A DNA stretch of 6,513 bases, from contig JBKDAM010000074.1 of NCBI GenBank assembly GCA_046316495.1, forward strand, positions 1-6,513, given 5' to 3'. Shown piece by piece: positions 1 through 5,683 of the stretch (position 1 is the first letter of the stretch; each line of letters starts with the position of its first letter). Source of the stretch: M3007 sp046316495 (GTDB lineage Bacteria > Bacteroidota > Bacteroidia > Chitinophagales > Saprospiraceae). A program made the position numbers and the translations under genes. The notes beneath the pieces were generated by a model. It was given only the letters and a program-made list of their open reading frames with translations. It was not told the DNA's origin and ran no database searches.

Positions 1-240
1 GAAGAACTCAGTATAAATATCCAGGTAGAGCGGTTGGTGGACGTGTTGCAAGTCCGCGTGATGGATTTGATGAACGTGATGGTGGTCTTGTATCAGTGTC
101 GTACGGCTTGTTGTCAGGATGATTTATTGATGAGCCACGAGCATTTTGATATAGGGGTGTTTGAGGTAGAGGAGGCCTTGTTGGGCAATTTGGTTCCGGA
201 GTATCGGCCGTATTTGGAGGCTTTGATGGTACCGGCGTAG
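1..240 (+). CDS. 3' end of an unrecognised protein gene (partial)
   Basis: The frame is open from the first base and gives 79 residues before a TAG stop; the true start lies left of the window. I do not recognise the family. The visible part is rich in Leu, Val and Met, looks mainly helical (alternating hydrophobic and charged residues around 8-30 and 52-75), has three cysteines close together (residues 33, 37 and 38) and ends LVPEYRPYLEALMVPA. A TTG or ATG inside the segment could serve as a start for a shorter protein, but the frame continues upstream without a stop, so a truncated longer gene is more likely. A strong intrinsic terminator begins about 20 bases after the stop in the same direction, which supports this strand over the proline-rich frame on the opposite strand. 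No function is proposed. Confidence 0.6.
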   Translation, partial: EELSINIQVERLVDVLQVRVMDLMNVMVVLYQCRTACCQDDLLMSHEHFDIGVFEVEEALLGNLVPEYRPYLEALMVPA

Positions 241-261
241 CGGTTTCCACTTTAATTGGAG

Positions 262-304
262 AAAGACCCTTTTCGTTGTGCGGACGGAAAGGGTCTTTTT
301 TTTT
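262..304 (+). terminator. Intrinsic (Rho-independent) terminator
   Basis: A 14-bp stem (262-275 with 285-298, one G-U pair) encloses a 9-base loop and runs directly into a run of nine T (296-304). The arms read AAAGACCCTTTTCG and CGGAAAGGGTCTTT. It begins 21 bases after the stop of the unrecognised + strand gene and is oriented to end that transcript. Read from the minus strand there is no T run, so it should not efficiently stop transcripts coming from the toxin-antitoxin operon. Confidence 0.9.
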
Positions 305-360
305 GTGGGTTTATGTATTATTTATATTTATAATATGTAAAATGTTGATAAATTGATTAT

Positions 361-450
361 TGGGGTTTTATGGGGGCTTGCAAAACCAATTAATTTCTAC
401 AATAATATCACCCCTTTGGGGTTTTTGTCTTGCAACCAATTAATATTCTA
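361..450. repeat. Imperfect direct repeat, two copies about 52 bp apart
   Basis: Copy 1 (361-399) and copy 2 (417-450) share the same order of blocks: TGGGGTTTT, a short G/T stretch, CTTGCAA, CCAATTAAT and TTCTA. The cores are CTTGCAAAACCAATTAAT (377-394) and CTTGCAACCAATTAAT (429-444); copy 1 has two extra A. Only two copies exist, with different flanks, so this is not a CRISPR array. It may be a local duplication in a non-coding spacer, a binding-site pair, or the remains of a small mobile repeat. The function is unknown. Confidence 0.6.
410..426 (+). terminator. Small hairpin with T run, weak terminator-like
   Basis: ACCCC (410-414) pairs with GGGGT (418-422) around a TTT loop, and TTTT follows to 426. 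The stem is only 5 bp. On the + strand it resembles a weak terminator that could back up the strong one at 262-304; on the minus strand it lies about 90 bases beyond the antitoxin stop and lacks a T run. It sits between the two direct-repeat cores. Confidence 0.35.
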
Positions 451-516
451 TAGGGTAAATGAAGGTGTTAGTGCATTTATCTTCCAGGTGGGGGGGATCG
501 CTCAGGTAAGTGGGTA

Positions 517-825
517 TTATCCTACTTGCATTTCTTCTAATTTCTCTACACGGAAACTAACTTTTGCATTTAAGGCATGCATTACTTTTAGTAAGGTACT
601 GATCGTAATATTTGATTTACCATTTTCGAGCTTGGAGATTTGCGCTCTTTGAACCCCTATTAAATCACCCAATTGTTCTTGAGTTAGGTTATTGGATGTT
701 CTCAACGCTTTAATTTCTTCGGCGAGCAGCTCGATTTTGAGTTCTTGTTCATACTGATCGCGCTTTGGTGTTCCCAGGGTACCCAAATACTTTTCTTTCA
801 ATTCTTCAACGCTTGTGAGTTTCAT
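517..825 (-). CDS. higA: XRE-family helix-turn-helix antitoxin (HigA-like)
   Basis: This is the antitoxin and probable autorepressor of the upstream toxin. The 102-residue protein has a charged helical N-terminal part (1-40), then a Cro/C1-type helix-turn-helix over about 38-85. Typical signatures are LTQEQLGDLIGV (47-58), the recognition helix around RAQISKLENGK (60-70), and a TLLKVMHAL helix (77-85). A short C-terminal ALNAKVSFRVE segment may form a strand. The ATG at 825 overlaps the end of the toxin gene by 4 bp (ATGA), indicating one transcript and translational coupling, in the toxin-first order typical of higBA. In this family the antitoxin binds the toxin and represses the operon; the inverted repeat at 1193-1213 is a candidate target. 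The partner rules out a lone regulator. Cytoplasmic. Confidence 0.9.
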   Translation of the reverse strand: MKLTSVEELKEKYLGTLGTPKRDQYEQELKIELLAEEIKALRTSNNLTQEQLGDLIGVQRAQISKLENGKSNITISTLLKVMHALNAKVSFRVEKLEEMQVG

Positions 826-1178
826 AGTTTGTCTTGTTTTTGTTCAAAATAGTTTTTCCTGCTTCGTTTCGCTTTCTCTATTTCTTGCCTTGGTGTTTTA
901 TTTGTTTTTTTGTCTAAGCCATGGGTTCCAATAATCAGGGTATGCTGGTCTTGGGTGGAGTCCCAGAATGCAAAAATTCGATAAAATTTGGAAGCGTCAC
1001 GTTCTCTAAATTCCCAGATTTCTGATTCCAACTGTTTAAACCAATCACCTTTAAAACCTGATTCTACTTTTTCGAAGGATTTTAAGAATTTTATTTTAAT
1101 TTTTTCATCCAATTCATCGAAATAACTGGATGCTTCCTCCAGGAGTTGAATTTGGATTGGTTTTGAGAACTTTTTCAT
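822..1178 (-). CDS. higB: RelE/ParE-superfamily toxin, HigB/Gp49-like
   Basis: Predicted toxin of a type II toxin-antitoxin module. RelE-fold relatives of this kind usually act as ribosome-dependent mRNA endonucleases; that activity is known of the family, not shown here. From the ATG at 1178 it has 118 residues, normal for the Gp49-like family. Visible marks are the helical LDEKIKIKFLKSFEKVE stretch (23-39), the core strands IWEFRER (54-60) and FYRIFAFWD (65-73), and the strongly typical HGLDKKTNKTPRQEIEKA block (86-103) followed by KNYF (108-111). An upstream in-frame TTG at 1184 would add two residues, but it lies inside the -7 promoter element, so ATG is preferred. No Shine-Dalgarno is visible. 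The gene is markedly AT-rich: 16 G+C in bases 1081-1140. Calling it HigB rather than generic RelE rests on gene order and the partner type. Confidence 0.88.
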   Translation of the reverse strand: MKKFSKPIQIQLLEEASSYFDELDEKIKIKFLKSFEKVESGFKGDWFKQLESEIWEFRERDASKFYRIFAFWDSTQDQHTLIIGTHGLDKKTNKTPRQEIEKAKRSRKNYFEQKQDKL

Positions 1179-1181
1179 TCG

Positions 1182-1213
1182 CAAAGGTACATTTGTTTCC
1201 TTATATGGAACAA
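1182..1213 (-). promoter_or_regulatory. Bacteroidota-type promoter of the higBA operon
   Basis: Read on the minus strand, TTG (1213-1211) is followed after 21 bases by TACCTTTG (1189-1182), a full match to the TAnnTTTG -7 element; 17-23 bp spacing is usual for this phylum. The -7 element ends three bases before the proposed ATG, so the transcript would start at or just inside the toxin start codon, implying a leaderless or nearly leaderless message. Confidence 0.6.
1193..1213. promoter_or_regulatory. Inverted repeat in the higBA promoter, candidate HigA operator
   Basis: TTGTTTCC (1193-1200) and GGAACAA (1207-1213) form arms that match except for one extra T in the left arm, around a TTATAT centre. 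The repeat covers the -33 element and most of the spacer up to the -7 element, exactly where a repressor would block RNA polymerase. Known XRE antitoxins bind such palindromes in their own promoters; that this one is the HigA site is inference. Confidence 0.5.
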
Positions 1214-1340
1214 CTATTTTTTTATATTGTGCACGCCCCCAGCCAACCCTACTGCAAATTCCGGAACGTTTGCCTCGCCTGATTCCAAAGGTTTGCCCCC
1301 AATTGGAAAAGTAGGATAGAATGAATCGCCAACGGATCCA

Positions 1341-1371
1341 TTGTTTAGGTTCGGTATAGTGGTTATCTTTG
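1341..1371 (+). promoter_or_regulatory. Bacteroidota-type promoter of the DUF262/DUF1524 gene
   Basis: TTG (1341-1343), 20 bases, then TATCTTTG (1364-1371) fits the TTG / TAnnTTTG pattern in full. Transcription would begin a few bases downstream, giving a leader of roughly 40 bases before the ATG at 1419. It is divergent from the higBA promoter, with about 130 bases between the two -33 elements. Confidence 0.65.
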
Positions 1372-1418
1372 TCGGAGGGAGTGCTCGGTTTCTGGTCCTC
1401 TCCTGTAATTGTACGTCT

Positions 1419-3146
1419 ATGGCAATATCAAATTTATTGGATGCCCAATCCGTTTCCCTGAATGAAATCATCGGGAACGGCAAGGTTTATTTTGTTCCTC
1501 TTTTTCAGCGGGAGTACTCTTGGGAGGTAGAGCACTGGGAGGAACTCTGGACAGATTTGGTTCGAACGCTGGAGACGGGGGAACCGCATTTTATGGGATC
1601 AGTGGTCATACAACAGAAAGGGGAACCGGATGCAAAGACCTTTTGGATAATCGATGGGCAACAACGACTGACTACCTTGAGTATTCTGGCATTAGTAGTC
1701 ATCAATCAATTGCATCGTTGGGCGGAAGGGGGTATAGAATCGGAGGGTAATCTGGAGCGTGCTGAACTGCTTCGAGGCCAGTATATTGGACAAAAGGACC
1801 CGGTTTCCTTGTTGTATTCCAGTAAGTTAATCTTAAACGAGCAAAGCGATGCTTTTTATCGGTTTCGGTTAATCAATTATCGGCCGCCCGTTGCAGTACC
1901 GAAACTTACCGATGCTGAAAAACGACTTTGGGAGGCGTATTTATTTTTCCAGGCGCGGGTGGAGTCTATTTTTTCATCCTCCCGAAGTGGAGAGCTGATT
2001 ACTACCTTTCTGACGAGAACGGTCGGTGAAAGGTTGCAATTTATTCAAATTAAAGTGTTGAATGATTTGAATGCGTACACGGTTTTTGAGACACTTAACG
2101 CTCGGGGAGTAGCATTGACCACGACCGATTTATTAAAAAACTACCTCTTTTCTATGGTAGCAAAGAGCTCGAGTGACTTGCTTGCCGTAAAAGAGCAGTG
2201 GAATAAAGTGATACGAATGGTTGGAATGGAGCGCTTTCCAACTTTTTTGCGGCATTATTTGAACGGTATGATTCCACTGGTATCCCGTTCTACGCTCTTT
2301 AAATCCGTAAAGAAACGCGTTCAATCAGACGAACAAGTCCTTGAGTTGCTGGACCAATTGGAGCGTGCAGCCTATTATTATTTGGTAATTCAGGATGCAG
2401 AAGATGAGCTTTGGCGGACAGACAAAGAGCTAAGAGAGCAAATAAATACCTTAAATTTATTTCAACTAGAGCAGCAAGGTGTCCTTTCTTTTTTGATGGT
2501 AGCCCTTCAACGATTGGATCGATCTGCTGTTAAGCGCCTGGTTTCCGCATTGGTAGTGCTCGGTTTTCGGCGTACCGTCATTGCACAACTACCCAGTCAG
2601 CCCATGGAGGTTTTCTTGAACAAGTTATCTATTCAACTTCAAGAGGAAACCAACTTTACAGATGTCCGACCGTTGCTTTCGGCCTTGAAAGAGGTTTGTC
2701 CCGATAATGATACGTTTCGTTCCCATTTTGAGCGAAGGGTATTCGACACCAACCAACCTTTACAAAAAAAATGGGTTCGGTACATCTTATACAAGCTGGA
2801 AGCACAATTGCCGGGCGGCTTAAAATTAGATCCCACCTTGGATGATGGCACCATCGAGCATATTTTGCCGGAACACTTAAATGAGCATTGGTCTGTCCTT
2901 TGGTCGGATCAGGAGCACGCCCGAGGCGTCTATCTTCTGGGAAATTTGACCTTACTTAGTCCATCGGCTAACCACAAGCAGGCAGGTCAAAAGTCTTTTG
3001 AGGAGAAACGGGCGGTGTACGCTAATAGCAGGTATGCTCTTAGTCGTCAAATTCAGGAGGGCCAGGAATGGACACTCAGCAGGATCCAACATCGTCAGGC
3101 GGGCTTAGCAAAAACGGCCACAGGAATCTGGCAACTTCCTTTTTAG
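1419..3146 (+). CDS. GmrSD/SspE-like type IV restriction nuclease (DUF262 + DUF1524)
   Basis: A 575-residue cytoplasmic protein with both domains of single-chain modification-dependent nucleases. The N-terminal DUF262 domain (about 5-245) shows VPLFQREYSW (26-35), the nucleotide-site motif IDGQQRLTTL (78-87), FETLNARG (223-230) and TDLLKN (236-241). A helical middle region follows. The C-terminal DUF1524 domain (about 470-560) has the HNH-like nuclease marks IEHILPE (479-485, predicted catalytic His481), LLGNLTLLS (506-514), Asn518 and FEEK (527-530). In characterised relatives DUF262 uses NTP and senses modified DNA (glucosylated hydroxymethylcytosine for GmrSD, phosphorothioate for SspE) and DUF1524 cuts it. 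No ssp genes are visible, so the modification recognised cannot be assigned. The ATG at 1419 is chosen because the 26-codon extension back to TTG 1341 starts inside the -33 promoter element and the conserved domain begins just after the ATG. It appears intact and stands alone in its transcription unit. Confidence 0.9.
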   Translation: MAISNLLDAQSVSLNEIIGNGKVYFVPLFQREYSWEVEHWEELWTDLVRTLETGEPHFMGSVVIQQKGEPDAKTFWIIDGQQRLTTLSILALVVINQLHRWAEGGIESEGNLERAELLRGQYIGQKDPVSLLYSSKLILNEQSDAFYRFRLINYRPPVAVPKLTDAEKRLWEAYLFFQARVESIFSSSRSGELITTFLTRTVGERLQFIQIKVLNDLNAYTVFETLNARGVALTTTDLLKNYLFSMVAKSSSDLLAVKEQWNKVIRMVGMERFPTFLRHYLNGMIPLVSRSTLFKSVKKRVQSDEQVLELLDQLERAAYYYLVIQDAEDELWRTDKELREQINTLNLFQLEQQGVLSFLMVALQRLDRSAVKRLVSALVVLGFRRTVIAQLPSQPMEVFLNKLSIQLQEETNFTDVRPLLSALKEVCPDNDTFRSHFERRVFDTNQPLQKKWVRYILYKLEAQLPGGLKLDPTLDDGTIEHILPEHLNEHWSVLWSDQEHARGVYLLGNLTLLSPSANHKQAGQKSFEEKRAVYANSRYALSRQIQEGQEWTLSRIQHRQAGLAKTATGIWQLPF

Positions 3147-3203
3147 AAAAAACGGGGAACAGAAAGGCGCAAAAATTCCAACTGTTGGTACTAATAAAGG
3201 AGT

Positions 3204-3231
3204 GGGGGAGGGGAGTAAGCCTCCCCCGAAT
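3204..3231. terminator. GC-rich hairpin between convergent genes, probable shared terminator
   Basis: GGGGGAGG (3204-3211) pairs perfectly with CCTCCCCC (3220-3227) around an 8-base loop. It lies 57 bases after the restriction gene's stop and about 35 bases beyond the receptor's stop on the other strand. On the + strand GAATTTT follows, a weak T tract; on the minus strand there is no clear T run. A role in ending one or both convergent transcripts is likely but termination strength is uncertain. Confidence 0.55.
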
Positions 3232-3262
3232 TTTCTAGGTGAATCGCTTGTTTGTGTTGTGT

Positions 3263-5275
3263 TTATCTGTTTGGTATTCCTCCGTCTTTCTTTTCTTTCC
3301 TGCGTGTTTTTCCTTTTAGTTGGTATTGAAGGCCGGCGTTCCACCAGCGACCGGGTTGAGGGACGTTGCCGATATCCATTACGGGCACATCAAAGAGGTT
3401 GGATACCTCGGCAAAAAACCGCCAGGGACCGAGCTGCTGTTGGAGGCGACCGAACACCAGGAACACCGGTTGGAAGTCTATTTCTTGTTGTTGCTGGGGG
3501 CTGAAATACCCACCCAGGCGGTCTTGCCAGCTTACTTGCCAGCTCAAAACGGTGTTCCGGTGGAGCCGTTGCTGAAGGGAAAGGTTGAACTGGTGCCGGA
3601 GAAAATCCAGGGCATAGTTCGACTCAAAATTTTGGCTATTGGTATCTGCCTGCAGGTAGCTATAGCTGATGCGCACCTGATCGGCCAGCTCCCGAAACCG
3701 GGTACTGAATTGGGCACTGAGTTCCAGTCCGCGGAGGTTCACTTGGGTGAGGTTGGCGGCCTGGGTTTGGCTGCTGCCGTTCAGGCGGATCCAGTCAATG
3801 AGGTTTTTCCCTTGTCGTACAAACACCGTGCCCTGCGCCTGGAGCCTCCCGGTTCGCAGTTTCGTACCCAACTCATAATGGAGGGCGGATTCAGGTTGGA
3901 GGTCGATGCTTCCAACGGCTCCTCCGCGGTTGTAGTACAAATCGGTGTAGGTAGGGAACCGTAGGGAGCGGTTAACGGAGGCATAGATCCGCAGCGGGTC
4001 AGACAGCCGATATCCCAGATCTACCCCGGGAAAGAAGGCTGTTCCGAAAGCTGAATTATAATTGTACAGGGTACCGGCGGAGAGCGTCCAGCGTCGGAAT
4101 TGGGCATTGTGTTCGAGAAAGGTGCTCACATTTCCTCGACCTGCCTGCCGCGTGTACTGCGCGAAATCCGGCTCATTGGGAACTGCCTGGGGCAATTGTG
4201 CGCTCCCCAGCACATTGCTTAGCACCTGTTCCTCGCGGTATTCCAGTCCGAGGACGGTGGTTCCCCATCGGGAGCGAAACTGGGCATCCAGTTCGGCCCC
4301 TGCGGAGCGGGTGAGGTGGTAATTATGTCCATTGTACCAGGCGGGGGCGGTGTCGCGGTCCAGCACAAATCGATTGGCGGCCGTGCGTATATAAAAGCCT
4401 TCGGATTCCCGGAAGAGTTCGAACCGGTCTTGGTGTTGCCGATAGTACAAACGGCTGGAGATCCGGAGCTTTTCGGACGCCTGCCATTGATCGGAGGCGG
4501 AGAGCAGCAGGGTTTGGGTGGCTTCAAATTGGTTGGGAAAGCTACCGGAGTAAAACGTAGAGGCACCGAAGGCTTTTTGGTTCCAGCCTGCATTGAGCAG
4601 CAGTCGGTGGTTGCCTAGGGAAGCGGCGCTTTGGGCGTAGAGTTGGTTCCAGGAGAAATCGGTATTCCGCTGGAAGCCGGTGCTGGCTCGGTGGGTGCCG
4701 CCCAGGCTGTGGTTCCAGCGCTTTTGTTGGAGGGAGCCATTCAGTTTTGCTTCCCGAAGTCCGAAGGCTCCACCGGTAAGGCCTACTTGCAGATGAGAGG
4801 GGGCCTCTTTTCGGGTAATGATATTGATTGCTCCGGCGAAGGCATTGGGGCCAAAGATGCGCGAACCACCTCCCAGCAGGATTTCGATTCGTTCGATTTG
4901 TTCCAGCTCAACGGGGAGGTTCATTTGGTGGTGGCCTGTCTGCGGATCGGTCATTTTGATCCCATTGATCAGGATCAGGGTTTGGTCGAAGCTTCCTCCC
5001 CGGATACTAATATCGCTTTGTACTCCGAGGATACCCCGTTGCCGCACATCGACATTGAGGGCGAATTCCAGCAATTCGGCCACATTGCGGACAGGGGCGG
5101 CTTCGATGGCGGAGCGATCAATCACCTGGATGGCCCGTGCAGCTTGTTGCCACACAGTAGCGCTTCGCTGGGCGGAGACGACCACTTCAGCGAGCTTGGA
5201 GGAGTCGGGAAGTTGAGCGGGGAGGTTGGAAGCCAATACCCAAAGGCAGGGCAGGAAAAAACAGGATTTATGCAT
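3263..5275 (-). CDS. TonB-dependent outer-membrane receptor
   Basis: A 670-residue receptor that should carry a scarce nutrient (iron chelate, haem, cobalamin or similar) across the outer membrane using TonB-ExbBD energy. From the ATG at 5275 it starts with a signal peptide (1-20, cut after LPA before Gln21), then a TonB-box-like EVVVSA (30-35), and a plug domain (about 38-156) with DISIRGGSFDQTLILINGI (88-106), the Leu-Pro-Val segment (120-122), RIEIL (129-133), and GPNAFAGAINIITRK (142-156). The rest is a 22-stranded-type barrel, including RFPTYTDLYY and a LQPES motif common in these receptors. No N-terminal carboxypeptidase-like domain is present, unlike SusC-type proteins. The upstream TTG at 5308 would put eleven residues before the signal peptide and is rejected. 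A 17-residue Lys/Arg-rich tail (654-670) follows the last strand, WWNAGLQYQL. The overall form is BtuB- or siderophore-like; the substrate is not determinable. GC content is high relative to the genes at 517-3146. Confidence 0.93.
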   Translation of the reverse strand: MHKSCFFLPCLWVLASNLPAQLPDSSKLAEVVVSAQRSATVWQQAARAIQVIDRSAIEAAPVRNVAELLEFALNVDVRQRGILGVQSDISIRGGSFDQTLILINGIKMTDPQTGHHQMNLPVELEQIERIEILLGGGSRIFGPNAFAGAINIITRKEAPSHLQVGLTGGAFGLREAKLNGSLQQKRWNHSLGGTHRASTGFQRNTDFSWNQLYAQSAASLGNHRLLLNAGWNQKAFGASTFYSGSFPNQFEATQTLLLSASDQWQASEKLRISSRLYYRQHQDRFELFRESEGFYIRTAANRFVLDRDTAPAWYNGHNYHLTRSAGAELDAQFRSRWGTTVLGLEYREEQVLSNVLGSAQLPQAVPNEPDFAQYTRQAGRGNVSTFLEHNAQFRRWTLSAGTLYNYNSAFGTAFFPGVDLGYRLSDPLRIYASVNRSLRFPTYTDLYYNRGGAVGSIDLQPESALHYELGTKLRTGRLQAQGTVFVRQGKNLIDWIRLNGSSQTQAANLTQVNLRGLELSAQFSTRFRELADQVRISYSYLQADTNSQNFESNYALDFLRHQFNLSLQQRLHRNTVLSWQVSWQDRLGGYFSPQQQQEIDFQPVFLVFGRLQQQLGPWRFFAEVSNLFDVPVMDIGNVPQPGRWWNAGLQYQLKGKTRRKEKKDGGIPNR

Positions 5276-5425
5276 ACCAGTAGTGGAGAGCCCTGGGTGA
5301 TGCTGCAATAAAAAACAACCACCAGGGCACAGATGAACGATTTCGGCCGCAAATATCGCTATAGATTTGGTGAATTATTCCATGTTATCGGACAAACAGT
5401 TGAAGTGCCGTAAATGGACAAAGGC

Positions 5426-5620
5426 CTACTGCCTTGAAGTGAACGGCCTGTTTCCAACCAGCTGATATCCACATAGAAAATGGAACATTTCATCAGGAAA
5501 CCCAGCCTCCGTATGGGGCAATTGATTTCCTTGATTGAACAGCGGTAGGCCAGGCGCCCCGGAGTAGGGTAGAGGGCAGGCGCTTTTTAGTTGGGTTGAA
5601 AGAGCTGTTGGGGCGGTCAT
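5426..5620 (-). CDS. Doubtful small ORF (64 residues) downstream of hemE
   Basis: An ATG-initiated frame of 64 codons in the gap between hemE and the receptor gene. It overlaps, by ATGA, the stop of a 17-codon frame at 5617-5670 that starts 13 bases after the hemE stop behind GGGAGG; that spacing of two bases is too short for a normal ribosome site. The protein is rich in Pro, Gly and Leu and ends FHFLCGYQLVGNRPFTSRQ. I recognise no family, and there is no signal peptide or membrane segment. It could be a real small protein co-transcribed with hemE, a decayed gene, or chance. Confidence 0.2.
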   Translation of the reverse strand: MTAPTALSTQLKSACPLPYSGAPGLPLFNQGNQLPHTEAGFPDEMFHFLCGYQLVGNRPFTSRQ

Positions 5621-5636
5621 TTACCGGGTGAAATGC

Positions 5637-5666
5637 CGAATGCAGAAAATTGAGCTTCTGCATTCG
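5637..5666 (-). terminator. 11-bp perfect hairpin just downstream of hemE
   Basis: CGAATGCAGAA (5637-5647) pairs without mismatch with TTCTGCATTCG (5656-5666) around an 8-base loop. On the minus strand it begins 17 bases after the hemE stop. No T run follows in that direction (the next bases are GCATTTCACC), so it is not a classical intrinsic terminator. It could pause polymerase, protect the hemE message 3' end, or bind a protein. Confidence 0.5.
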
Positions 5667-5683
5667 ACATGACCTCCCTTGTT

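Larger units (their letters stand above)
305..516. other. AT-rich gene-free spacer
   Basis: About 210 bases between the first terminator and the 3' end of the antitoxin gene. The left part (305-360) is almost entirely A and T. A + strand frame beginning at 353 overlaps the antitoxin gene antisense and has no family resemblance, so I treat it as chance. The only structure I see is the direct-repeat pair and hairpin listed separately. No promoter of the TTG / TAnnTTTG type and no RNA gene were recognised. Confidence 0.6.
5276..5683 (-). other. 408-bp gap between hemE and the receptor gene
   Basis: The gap holds an 11-bp perfect hairpin just after hemE and two overlapping short open frames, listed separately. 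I looked on the minus strand for a receptor promoter; the nearest match is GATATTTG (5357-5350), one base off the -7 pattern and without a TTG at the right distance, so I do not call it. The conserved cobalamin-riboswitch box GCCACTG was not found, so regulation by B12 is not supported. Confidence 0.5.

Noticed and set aside
8..250. Minus-strand open frame opposite the partial gene
   Set aside because: Proline- and threonine-rich low-complexity translation, antisense to a frame closed by a correctly oriented terminator.
361..450. CRISPR array
   Set aside because: Only two imperfect copies of unequal length, no regular spacers and no cas genes.
353..652. + strand frame of 99 codons across the spacer and the antitoxin gene
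   Set aside because: Mostly antisense to the higA gene, with no family resemblance or promoter.
1341..1418. N-terminal extension of the nuclease from TTG 1341
   Set aside because: The TTG is the -33 promoter element and transcription should begin after 1371, so these codons would not be in the message; the domain homology starts after the ATG at 1419.
4631..5311. Long + strand frame (226 codons), and similarly 3320-3964, antisense to the receptor gene
   Set aside because: Open antisense frames are expected opposite a GC-rich gene; the translations show no domains, while the minus strand encodes a complete receptor.
5122..5352. Minus-strand frame with a hydrophobic start (FICALVVVFYCS) overlapping the receptor start
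   Set aside because: Overlaps the receptor's signal peptide and plug region in another frame and becomes Pro/Ser-rich noise; the receptor already has its own signal peptide at the ATG at 5275.
5350..5357. GATATTTG as a -7 promoter element for the receptor gene
   Set aside because: First base does not match TAnnTTTG and no TTG lies 17-23 bases upstream.
5276..5683. Cobalamin riboswitch ahead of a BtuB-like receptor
   Set aside because: The conserved GCCACTG box and matching context are absent on the minus strand.
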